Shown piece by piece: positions 45,214-56,200 of a stretch of 64,000 nt of DNA (position 1 is the first letter of the stretch; every line of letters starts with the position of its first letter). The position numbers and the translations under genes are program-made. The notes under the pieces are model-generated. The model was not told the DNA's origin, ran no database searches, and was given only the letters and a program-made list of their open reading frames with translations. This DNA is from Zingiber officinale (taxonomy: Eukaryota > Streptophyta > Magnoliopsida > Zingiberales > Zingiberaceae): positions 21,263,198 through 21,327,197 of the forward strand of contig NC_056003.1 in assembly GCF_018446385.1 (NCBI RefSeq), written 5' to 3'.

Positions 45214-46084
45214 TGATCATGTCCGAGTGTTGAGTCGATGGACGCTGGGGACGTGGCGCTCCTGTTGTCTGGTCGAAGACTCCAAAGACGTAGATCCCTT
45301 GCCTCCGTGGACCTGCAAACACAGTGCCGAGTCGGGGAGGGGTTCCCCGGCGATGGCCCTCCGACGCTTAAATCAAATCTCCGACAGAAAGAAAGAAGTA
45401 GAGAAGAAGCGAGAACTGTAGCTACAGTAAAGATGTCTCAAAAACATACCTTCGTTGAAGTCTAGGGATCTTTATATAGGGCTCCCCATAGGTGCGTGCA
45501 CGCTCCTCAAGGCGTGCACGCTCCTCAAGGTGTGCACGCTCCTCCAAACATACCTGGAATAGACGTGTCAGGAAAGCACACCCGACACCCTACCTTAACA
45601 GCACGAGCATATCTCTGATGTGACAGTAGAAGTTTTCACCGTACGATTCTCTGTCCAACCAGGCCACTAGCCATACCTCTTGTCGACGACACTGGTTCCT
45701 AGGAAGATCTCTCCACCTGCTCCCTCTGTCTTTTACCAGGCCGAGAGGAGGAACCGTTCGGCTAGTGCCTTTTCCGGGCCAAGCGGAGTAACCACTAGGC
45801 TAGCACCTTTATCGTGCCGAGTGGAGGCCCGTCGGCTGACAACCATCAGGCGAATGCCCGCGCGGCCTAATGTCGTGGCTACTGTTGGCCGAGCGGGATG
45901 GACGCTCGACCACCGTTTCTTCCCGCTTTGCCTTATGAGCGTCGAAAACTCAGCGCCAGGCCGAGTTGTCGAGATGCTGGGTCGGTTAATTAGGAAGGCA
46001 ACCCCCGCCCGGGTCGAACATCTGCCAGGTATTGACCACTTTGACCTTCTGCCAGGCGGCCCCCCTCCTCTTACCACCGGATCA
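45214..46084 (-). repeat. 5' LTR of gypsy A
   Basis: 871 bp, TG...CA, adjacent to the GCATG duplication. On the minus strand a TATA box (TATATAAA, plus coordinates 45471-45478) is followed by a short leader. About three tandem GTGCACGCTCCTC-type repeats lie just upstream of it in transcription terms. Homologous to the left LTR but with the TATA segment intact. Confidence 0.9.
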
Positions 46085-46089
46085 GCATG

Positions 46090-47322
46090 GATATTACTAT
46101 TAAAAATAACATTTGGTTAATTAAATATTGTCTATCATAATAAATTAAAATTTTCTTTTTTACCCTTAAAGGAAAATAAAACAAAAAATTAGATGTTAGA
46201 GAAAGTTGAACGCGAGAGAAAAATATGATGAAAAAAAATGTGATGGAAAAAAATGAAGAGAGGTAAAGCCTGATGAGAGAAAATGAGGAGAGAGAGTGTG
46301 ATGGAAGAGATCATGGTGGCAAAAGGTGAATACGCTCGCCCGTGATGGAAGACATCCAATAAAATTGGAACAATACAGTGATGGGAGAGATCATGGTGAG
46401 AGAATATGAGGAGAGAAAAAAATATGATGAGAGCCTATGAAGAGAGAGAGAGGTGATGAGAGAAAATGAGGCGGGAGAGTGTGCGATAGGAGAGATTGAG
46501 GACATAGAATGTATGATAAGAAAAAATAAGGAAAGAGAGTGTGATGGGAGAGAAAGTACGATGAGAAATGAGGAGGAGAGAGAAAGTATGATGATATAGA
46601 AAGTGTGATGAGAGAGAATTAAGAGAGAAAATATGATCAAAGAAAATGAGGAGAGATGATGAGAGAGGAAGTATGATAAGAAAAAATAAGGAAAGAGAGC
46701 ATGATGGGAGAGAAAGCATGATGAGAAAGGATGAGGAGAGAGAAAGTATGATAATATAGAAAGTGTGATGAGAGAGAATTAAGAGAGAAAATGTGATGAA
46801 AGAAAATGAGGAGAGAGTATATGATGAAAGAGATTGAGGAGAGAGAAAGTATGATGAGAGGAAACAGGAAGAGAGAGAAATTGATATGAAAGAAAAATTG
46901 AACAAATATATTAAGGGTATTTTCATCCAAAACTTAATTCGCATTCTCATTTCTATCAAAACCCAAAGGAGGAGGTTCGGTTCATCAATAACTAAATTTT
47001 TTAATTTCATTTTAAAATTTTAATTTCATTCTCATCAACCAAACATAAGATTTGGGAATAAATTCATTCTCTTAGGTTATGTTTACCCAAAGCACGGATG
47101 AGGAAAGGAAAGGAATCTATGGTAGAAAATTATCCTCGGAGGAAGAGAAGACAAAAGGATGAAGAAATCTCTTCCTTTACATGCTTGTTTATCTTGTTAG
47201 AGGAAGGTGTATACATGCAATGTAATTTTATAAATAAAAAAGGGTACATGCGTCATTTTTTTAGGTACATGGTGTAATTTTATGAGTTCAAAGGATACAT
47301 GCGTCATTTTTTTAGGTATATG
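46090..47322. other. Intergenic segment with a purine-rich low-complexity tract
   Basis: 46190-46900 is almost entirely purine on the plus strand: degenerate GATGAGAGAAAATGAGGAGAGAG units with no fixed period. The Ser/Leu-rich minus-strand frames over it are repeat artefacts. At about 47260 and 47302 a TACATGCGTCATTTTTTTAG block is present twice. No gene. Confidence 0.7.
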
Positions 47323-49528
47323 TGTTGGTTGCTATGCGAAATATCAAATCGGTTCTCCTGTACAAAAATTTTGTACAAGTCCTGAACCTTTACTAACAAC
47401 CTATTGTGTTCTTTAGAAATTAAATTAGGAATCGCAAACAGAACTTAACATTATTGATTCCAAATTTAACTTATCTGTTCTTAGTGGTTTAGACTTGGAT
47501 CGTAAACGATGCTTAACATTATTGATCCAAATCCACCCATGTTACAAATTCAATTAAATATTAATTTCTAAAATTGGCTTTCAGGACTGCATGGCGAGGC
47601 ACGAGGCCTTCTTGGGTATGGGATCATCCACCACCGCCAAAACAAAGCCTTTTAAAGAAATTCAATATTTAATTTCCTTATATAACTCTAGGTTTAACCA
47701 AAAGGAACAAGTGAATCACAAGAAAAAAAATAAAAGAACACAAACTCGAATCAAAAATTTGAAACCTAGAATCATATGCCTCTTGTGTTTGGTATTTCAA
47801 AAACTATACAAAGAAAACTAGTATGATGCGGAATAGAATTACTAGTTATACCTTTTTTTTGTATGCAACGACCTCTTGATCTTCTACCGTATTCCTCTTC
47901 TTATCTCGGACGTCGTGTGGGCGACGATCTTCCAAGACGAGAACCACCCAAGTCCTTCTTCTCCAACAAGTTTCAGCCACAATCAATCAACTCCTTGAGA
48001 TGAAGAACTTCGGCCACCAACCATGCTCCAAGGGATGCAAGAAACAAAGCCTACTATCTCTTCTTTTTCCTCTAATAAAATCCGGCCATCACCAAGCTCC
48101 AAGGGATGAAGATGCCGCCGGCCACAAAGGAAAAAGAATAGGAGAAGAGAAGGAAGAAAGGGTCGGCCACCAACCAAGGATTATAAGAGAGGAAAACTAT
48201 AACATAGGTTATGAGGTGAGGCACCTCTACCCTCTCTTTTATATTCCTTAGTTTTGGCAAATAAGGAATGATTTATAAAAACTTCCTTATTCTCTTTTCC
48301 AATTAAAGGAAAGTTTAATAAAAAATTTCTCTTTTAAACTTCATATGCCCGACCACTTATAATCCTCCAAGCAAGGAAAGTTTTAAATACAAAATTAAAA
48401 CTTCCTAATTTGTTTCCGGAAATTTTAAAATAAAAATTTCTCTTAAAAAATCCCCTTCATGGTTGGTGATAAAAGGAAACTTTTATAAATTAAAATCTCT
48501 CTATTAAAATCTTCTTTTCAATCTACAAATAAGGAAAGATATCAAATCTTTTCTTAATCTTTTGTAGAAGCTATATAAGGAAAGATTTATAATTTTAAAA
48601 CTCTCTTTTAAAACCATGAGGATGGTTACAAAAAAGGAAAGTTTTATCAATAATTAAAATCATCCTTTTAGCTACAAATAAGGAAAGATATCAAACATTT
48701 CTATCTTTTGTAGAAAGCTATAAAAGGAAAGATTTATAATTTTAAACTCTCTTTTAAAACCATGGTACCCACATAAGAGAAGATTTTTTAAAAATAAAAT
48801 CCTTTTATTTTTATTATGGTCGGCCACCTAAGCTTGGACACAAGCTAGGGCCAGCCACACATCAACCCATCCAAGCAATGTCTTGGTCGGCCCTTGCTTG
48901 GGCTCCAAGCCTGGCTTGGCCGGCCACATAGGGATGGATAAGAAGGTGGGTATGGGTGGGTATAATACTTTATAAATAATATGCTACGATAGGGACCGAG
49001 AGGAGGAATTGGTTTTGGTCTCCTAATGAAATTAAGCTTCCCATGTTCGCCCCGAACACCCAACTTAATTTCATCAATAATAATTCATACCACTAAAGAA
49101 TTATTATTGAACTACCGCACAAATCCCAAATTACATTTTAGGCTCCTTCTTATTATGAGTGTGTTAGTCTCCATATGTTTAAGATATAGAATGCCCACTA
49201 ATTAAATGAGTTACTGACAACTCACTTTAATTAATATCTTAGTCCAAGAGTAGTACCACTCAACTTCATTATCATGTCGGACTAAGTTCACCTGCAGGAT
49301 TTACATGATAATCCTTATGAGCTCCTATTGGGGGCATCATCAACCTAGATTACTAGGACACAGTTTCATTCTATAATCAACAACACACCATATAAATAAT
49401 ACCATTTCCCAACTTATCGGGCCTATTGATTTATCGAACTAAATTGCATCCTTTGATAAATTAAAGAAATGAATATTAAGTACATGTGCTTGTTATTATA
49501 TCATGATTAAAAGCACACACTTCCATAA
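47323..49528 (-). mobile_element. S-family solo LTR copy 3, interrupted by copy 4
   Basis: Begins TGTTGGTTGC on the plus strand, which is the complement of the S LTR 3' end, and follows the family in reverse orientation through the TATAAAAGAG region (near 48240) and the AGCTTGG/GGCCGGCC segment (48830-48930). It stops at CTTCCATAA, where a plus-oriented S copy starts. The last approximately 300 bp expected of the family are missing. Confidence 0.75.
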
Positions 49529-50147
49529 TGTTGGAGTGTATACTAAAAGCCTAGCTTTTTGTATAAACGTTTATTTAGAAATAAGAATCACATTGGTCAA
49601 ATAGCTACATTTATATATACTAAGTGTAGTTATTCAATTAATTTATATTGTAGATAACATGGTGTGTGATGTCACACACAGAAGATCATGTTATTAGTTC
49701 TTTATAAATTATAAACAGTCACTCACGACTAAAATGGAAAGGAACATACTATTGGAATAGTCATAGTATAATTTGGTATTAGTTTATCTTGACTAATAAA
49801 TTACACTAGTACACCATGAGTGTATTGAGTAGGACCATTTAAGGAAAGTTCTTTTTATACTGACTTAATAAAAGAACAAGGCCTTTGTTATTATGGAAGT
49901 GTGTACTCTTAATCCGAATATAATAACAAGTACATATATTTAGTATTTATTTCTTTGACTTATCAAAGGGTGAGATTTAGCTCGATGAATCAAAAGGCCC
50001 GATAAGTTGAGAAATGATATTACTTATAGTGTGAGTTGTTGATTATAGAAGAAAAATGTGTCCTAGTAATCTAGGTTGATAATGTCCCCAAGAGGAGCTC
50101 ATAAGGATTATCATGTAAACCCTACAGGTGAACTTAGTCCGACATGA
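49529..50147 (+). mobile_element. S-family solo LTR copy 4 (3' truncated)
   Basis: Starts TGTTGGAGTGTATACTAAAAGC and matches 33075-33690 of copy 2, ending abruptly at CCGACATGA, where the sequence changes to a tandem array. It sits head-on against copy 3, consistent with insertion into it followed by loss of the rest. Confidence 0.75.
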
Positions 50148-50480
50148 TAGTGTGGACGTATACAAATTTGAACATTTGTAAGAGGAGGGTTTTACCCATT
50201 AATTATCTTGTCAATAAATCTTTATGACAAATAAAATTACCTCAAACACCGTGAATTTTGTATGCCACGATAGTATGGACGTATACAAAACCAAACATTT
50301 GTAAGAAGAGTTTTTCCCATTAATTTTATTTTCTTGTCATCCTGACAAATAAAATTACCTCATACACCGTGAATTTTGTATGCTACGATAGTGTGGACGT
50401 ATACAAAAACTCAACATTTGTAAGAGGGGGTTTTAATTTTATTATCTTGTCAACTTATCTTTTTGACAAATTAATAGTTG
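50142..50480. repeat. Tandem array of ~120-bp units (about 2.8 copies)
   Basis: The motif GATAGTGTGGACGTATACAA recurs at about 50147, 50269 (one mismatch) and 50387, giving spacings near 122 and 118 bp. Each is followed by AACATTTGTAAGA and TACACCGTGAATTTTG-type segments. It starts exactly at the break point of S copy 4. Confidence 0.8.
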
Positions 50481-50825
50481 GTTTTCCTTTGGTCACACAA
50501 ATAATAGCAGTGACTCCGATGGGGAGGATACTATTAGACGTGCCTAAGTGTATACCATTACTTGACACTAAGTCCATTAATAAGATTATGCCTCTTCCGA
50601 TGGGGAAGATCACACGCTCTTAATTAATTTTCTATAGTTATCCTAAATGGAAGTTTGATCTAGTGATCCGCAAACAAACTCATCCAATATAGAGGAAGGC
50701 ACTCAGAGCCAACGCGCAAGTTTGTTTGCATCACTTACAAACCAGTAATGGAGACCGTGGAATTTATTAAAATAAATCTCTCTCCCACTTAGTTATTTAA
50801 AGTGAGAAATTTTAACCTATGCTAG
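50481..50825. other. Unassigned segment left of gypsy B
   Basis: Contains two similar CCGATGGGGA(G/A)GAT segments at about 50517 and 50598 and no domain. Possibly the edge of another LTR, but I find no partner for it in the window. Confidence 0.4.
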
Positions 50826-51681
50826 TGATCCTGTCCGAAAGCTGAATCAACGGACGCTGGGCACGTGGCACTCTCCGAGTCGTTGACGTAGATCACCTGA
50901 CTGTCCACGCGGACCTCCGGTGAACCTGCACAGAAGTCGGGCCGGGAAGGGGTTCCCGGCGACGACCCTCCGACGCTCAAGTCAGATAAGCGAACAACGA
51001 AGAAGTGGATCCAAGTATCAAAGAACGCGTACCTCCGGTGAAGTGCAAGGCTCCTTATATAGAGCTGGGAAGGAGCTCATGCACACATGTCGAGGCGAAT
51101 ACGTGTTCCCAGTCCATACCTCAGTAAGGGCTTGTCAAAAGGCTTACCTGACACCATACTGCTACAGTTTGAGCACGTCTTCGATGGGACAGCGGAACAC
51201 CTTGTCGTAAGATTTGGAGTATGGCTTGGTCATAGAGCATGACAGCTGTCAGAAGATGTTCCTTGTCCTTCTCTCCTTACTCCATGCCGGGGCGTCCGGC
51301 CGGCCGGCACTCACCTCACGTCCGGCCGGCTGGCTGGCATTTACATCATGCCCGGCCATCAATATGCACTGGTATGCATAGGAGATCCTCGGTGATGTGC
51401 TTCGTGGGGACTGTTCGCAGTATGCTACCTTATGTCTTCGGCCGAGCGTGCCAGCCGCTTGGCCCTATAATCATATTCAACGAGCGCCGGAACCCCGACT
51501 CCTGCCGGGGTGCCTCTTGCCATCAGTTGGACACCGGTCGGCCGGCCGGGCGGTCAGCCTACCGATCCCACCTTCGATCGTCCGGTTGGTCCCCCCTTAT
51601 CCGATCAGCCACCGGGCCCTCTGATTTCCACGTGGCGTCGACCCCTCGGAAAGGGGGTCCCCCGTTCTTACCGCCGGATCA
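50826..51681 (-). repeat. 3' LTR of gypsy B
   Basis: About 856 bp, ending CCGGATCA next to the PPT. On the minus strand CTCTATATAAGG (plus 51054-51065) is the TATA box. It matches A's LTR at both ends but differs strongly in the middle, so B is a different subfamily. Confidence 0.82.
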
Positions 51682-51698
51682 CTTGCCTCCCCTTCAAG
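51682..51698 (-). other. Polypurine tract of gypsy B
   Basis: The minus strand reads TTGAAGGGGAGGCAAG directly before the 3' LTR. Confidence 0.75.
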
Positions 51699-52048
51699 TC
51701 TAGTCGAAGGAGGCGATTAGTCCGACTGACTGGACTGCGAGTTTAGCCGGGCGGCTCCTTCGTGACAGTATCCTCCGCTCGGCCTCCCGTAGGGATGGCC
51801 TTAAAGTTAGTCAACAGTAACATTCCTCGAATCTCCTCGTAATCTGCGCCAATCTCCGACATTAAGGCTGAGCATGCGCTCATTAAATGCATCGAATGGC
51901 TGACTGTCATGTGGCGCCCTCCCGTCATCGTACGGCGGCGGCGGCGTAGTGCTTTGATGGGATCGAGGCGGTTCGAAGTGGACGGCGCGATGCGCGCTTT
52001 GATTCCCATGACCTGGATCCAACGGTGGAGGCCGGCCGGCCTCTATAC

Positions 52049-52056
52049 TATAAAAT
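52049..52056 (+). promoter_or_regulatory. TATA box for the antisense gene of gypsy B
   Basis: TATAAAAT on the plus strand. If copia-4 and one copy of its duplication are discounted, it lies about 275 bp upstream of the aORF ATG, the same distance as in element A. Confidence 0.55.
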
Positions 52057-52172
52057 CTTCGTTTTCTCCTCCTTCATCTCACTTCTTCTTTCGCGTGCCC
52101 CCGGTTATCCCTCGCGTTCTAGAGCTCCGGCGATCATGTTCTCTTGCTTCCGGCGATCCCCGGTGTTCTTCC

Positions 52173-53148
52173 TGTTGGAGCAATCTTGCTCAAGACATTA
52201 CTCATTGTTGATGTTTGATTAAATGAGTTTAAGTTAGGCATTAATTGTGATCTAACATAAGTATTGAGTAAGCAGATATGAAGAGAAGACCAAGTATGAA
52301 AACTTGGCAAGGAAAGTTCTGGAGGTACGATCTATTGGCAAAATAGAGACTTAGCATGACAAAGTCAATGGTAGCCCTTGAAGGCAAGCGCAAGGATGAG
52401 GAGTCATTGAGACGGAAGCATCCTAAGGGCGCAAGGCTGAGGGAAGGTGCTTGGAGGCATGAAGTCTAAGCTAAGGAAGTATTTCAAGTATGTAAATAAT
52501 GTAAAACTGGAACTGTACAAACTGCTGTAAATCTCAAAGGTATAAGGTACCAGTCGACTGGTACCCACACCAGTCGACTGATACCAAGGCACAGAACGAA
52601 CAGAATGTCGACAGGCTGATTGGAGGCAAGTACCAGTCGACTGGTAGACGACCGTTACAAAATGGCGGCTCAAAATCTTATCAAATCTTTAGTGTCGTTG
52701 AAGCCCATCAGTCGACTGATATGTATACCAGTCGACTGATGTCGGGAAAACTATAAAAGCTACTGTCAGAACTTGAAGATAGACCACTGTTCAAAAACTG
52801 GAAAAAGTGCTCATCAAGTGATCTTCAAGTCTACAGATATTCACTCTCTTCCTCCTGATTCGACTCTCCATTCTTGTAAAGAGGAAGAGAAAATTATGCA
52901 AGGGTTTCTCCACCTTCGATTGTGATTCATGAAGGAGAAGTTTATAGTGAAGCTTGATTGTGTGGGTGTGTGCCTTGGATTAGTCATCTCAAGGAGGTGG
53001 AGACCAAGTAAACAAAGGAGTTAGCATTGTTCTCTTGTGTTCTTGTATTTTCTTTATTTCCATTTGCTTCCGCTAACAAGATTGTAGGAAAAATCGAAGA
53101 AAGGCTATTCACCCCCCCCCCCTCTAGCCAATAGTAAAGGTCCTATCA
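52173..53148 (+). repeat. 5' LTR of copia-4
   Basis: 976 bp. Five boxes of the type CCAGTCGACTGG or ATCAGTCGACTGAT at 52547-52742, including a 20-bp perfect palindrome at the first. TATAAAA at 52752-52758, and a C-run CACCCCCCCCCCCCTCTAG near the end. Confidence 0.93.
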
Positions 53149-53150
53149 AT

Positions 53151-53160
53151 TGGTATCAGA
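53151..53160 (+). other. Primer-binding site of copia-4
   Basis: TGGTATCAGA after the LTR end, initiator tRNA-Met type. The match is shorter than in copia-1 (next bases ACAAGG). Confidence 0.85.
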
Positions 53161-53205
53161 ACAAGGTTCGCATCGGAAGACCTCACCGTCAACCGAAGCA
53201 TCAAA

Positions 53206-56200
53206 ATGACATTTCAAGAGGGATATAGCACGCAAGGCCACCCTTCTTCGATGGGAATGACTTTGCATATTGGAAAGGTAGGATGGAGTATTATTTAATG
53301 AATGACATTGAAAATTGGTTTAGTGTTGTAGATGGATTCGAGATGCCAAAGGATGGGTCGGGAGCTCCTCTCTCAACCAAGGATTGGACAAAATAGATGG
53401 CAAAGAAGGCTCAAGCAAATGCAAAGGCTACAACAACCCTACAATGTGAACTCTCAAAGGAGCAAGTAAGCAAAGTAGGACCATTCAACTCCGCCAAAGA
53501 GCTTTGGGAAAAACTCATTGAGTTGAATGAAGGATCAAGCGAATCAAGGAGAGCCAAGAGAGATCTCTTGTTGGGACAACTTCAAACTTTCACTATGAAG
53601 ACAAATGAGACCGTGAGTCAAATGCATGGTAGATTCAAGGAGATAGTGAATGGTCTTCATGTAATAGGTGAGAAAATTGAAAATCGGGACCTAGTAAGGT
53701 ATGTTCTTCAATCCTTTCCTAGAACTACCTTATGGGCATCAATGGTTGATGCGTATAAGGTTTCTAGAGACCTTTTCTTAGTTAAGCTTGATGAATTATT
53801 TTGTGAATTTGAACTTCATGAACAAGCTAATATGGTTTCAAAAGAGAAAGGTATGGCTCTTATTGTAGAAAAGAAGAAAAAGAAAAAGAAGAAAGAAAAG
53901 AAAATAGAATCCTCATCATCCGAATCCGAGCAAGAATCATCGGATAGTGATGATGAAATGTCGGCAAGTGAAGTGGCTCACTATGTCAAAAAGATGATGG
54001 GAAGATCAAGAAAATTCACAAGAAAGGATGTGAAGAAAATGTTTCAACCCTCAAAAGGTAAAAGTAGTCAAAGTTCAAGTTTTAATACTAATGTCACTTG
54101 TTATGGATGTAACAAGAAAGGACACATCAAGCCAAATTGCCCGGAACTAAAGAAGAAAGAAGAAAAGGAGAAGAAGAAGAAGGAGAAAAAGAAGAAGGAA
54201 GTCATGGTGGCTCAAGCTACATGGGATACACTAAGCATTGACTCATCGGATGAAGATGAGCTATGCCATGTTACTCGACATATGGCATTTATGACTTTTG
54301 AAGATGACAAAGAAGAGTCAAGTCAAGAAGAAGTATTAAGTGAAGGGGACTCATCAAATGGAGAGTCATCAAGTGAGGAATCATCATCAAGCGATGATGA
54401 TGAGGTAAAAGAATCTCCCAAAGTAGAATTTCTCTATAAAACTATTGCTCATCTCAAAAATGCTTTTGTCAAATCACAATCTAAGGTAAAAATCTTGAAG
54501 GAAAAGCTTAGGACCACTAAAGTTGATACATGTATGTCTAGTGAGTCAAATATGCTCAAGGAAGAAAATGAAAAATTGAAGAATGATGTGATTGAATTAA
54601 GAGTATGTTTAGAAAAATTCACAAATGGATCCAAGTATCTAGATATGATCATTAGAGATCAAAGAGCCGTTTACAACAAAGCTGGAATAGGATATAGACC
54701 TAAAGAAAAGGAAGTTGCTTATATGTCTCTAATCAATGGCACTAGGAATGATGCACTTAAGAACAAAGTTATGAAAAATCTTAGAGGGAAGGTAAAACAA
54801 GCTTGGGTGCCTAAGAAATATTTGAATGATATTTCCGAATCTAGTGCATGGGTACCAAAGAGTTATGTGTTTTATGTTTCTTAGGTAGAGGAAAAGAAGG
54901 ATGCAAGTATGTGGATTGTGGATAGCGGGTGCTCAAGACATATGACCGGTGATGTGAGCAAGTTCACCACATTAAATTATATAAAGAAGGGAACGACATC
55001 ATTTGGGAATAATGAAAAGCTCAAGATTATAGGTAAAGGTACAATTGAGGTATCATCTAAAATTATCATTCATAAAGTCCTATTGGTTAAAAGTATGGGG
55101 TTTAATTTGCTTAGTGTTAGCCAACTATGTGATGCCGGATATAATGTTGAGTTTCATCCCGATAAATGTTTAGTTAAGCACAAAAATTTTGAGAATGTTG
55201 TGCTAAACGGATTTAGAAAAGCAAATCTTTATTATATTGACCTTTCATATGCTTCTAATCCTCCTATTAAGTGTTTAATATCTAAAGAAGAGGAAGGATG
55301 GTTATGGCATAGAAGACTTGGACATATCAACATGAGAAACATAGCCAAGGTAGCCAAGATGGAGCTAGTAAAGGGACTACCAAAGATCAAGTACATCAAG
55401 GACAAATTGTGTGATGCATGTCAAGAGGGTAAGCAATCAAGGTCATCACACAAACGTAAAACTTTAACTAGCACTTCATTGCCATTAGAGTTATTGCATT
55501 TGGATCTTTTTGATTGTCATAGAACACCCTCTTTGGTAGGTAACAAATATTGTTTGGTGATAGTAGATGATTATTCTAGATATACTTGGGTTTATTTCTT
55601 GAAACAAAAAGGGGAAACTTTAGAAACAATTATCGGGTTTACCAAGAGGGTAGAAAACGAAAAGAATCTCAAGATTGATAGAATTCGAAGTGATCATGGT
55701 GGAGAGTTTGAGAACTTGAACTTTTCTAAATTTTGCTTGGAAAATGGCTATAAGCACGAATTTTCTTGTCCAAGAACACCTCAACAAAATGGTATAGTGG
55801 AAAGAAAGAATAGGGCCTTACAAGAGGCGGCTAGGACCATGCTTAATGCATACTCTTTACCTAGCTACTTGTGGGCCGAAGCGGTTAATACCGCATGTTA
55901 TATTCAAAATCGTGTCTTGATCCACAAGTTTTTAGGTAAAACACCTTTTGAATTATGGAATGGCAAAATCCCTACAATTCATTATTTTAAAGTATTTGGT
56001 TGTAAGGTTTATATTCTTAATACTAAAGATGACTTAGGATAATTTGAGGCCAAGTCCAATGAGGGAATTTTAGTTGGATATTCATCCACTAGTCGAGGAT
56101 ATAGAGTATACAACAAAAGGACTCAAATGATTGAGGAATCATCCAATGTTGAGTTTGATGAATCCACTAGTACTTACCCTAGGAAATCCCCTATTGATAA

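Larger units (their letters stand above)
15942..46084 (-). mobile_element. Ty3/gypsy Tat-lineage retrotransposon A, carrying nested insertions
   Basis: The boundaries are a 5-bp target-site duplication, GCATG at 15937-15941 and 46085-46089, with both LTRs beginning TG on the plus strand. In element orientation (minus): 5' LTR 45214-46084, PBS, gag, protease, RT, RNase H, a second RNase-H-like domain, integrase, a 64-bp tandem array, an antisense gene (plus strand), the polypurine tract and the 3' LTR 15942-16781. The extra RNase-H-like domain, the 3' tandem array and the antisense ORF are traits known for Tat elements such as Grande and Retand. Removing three inserted elements leaves about 10 kb. 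All coding parts carry stops or frameshifts, so A is not autonomous. Confidence 0.92.

Noticed and set aside
46311-47010. Serine/leucine-rich minus-strand open frames (up to 191 codons) suggesting membrane proteins
   Set aside because: They are translations of the degenerate purine-rich repeat on the other strand; composition is set by the repeat and there is no start context, domain or splice evidence.
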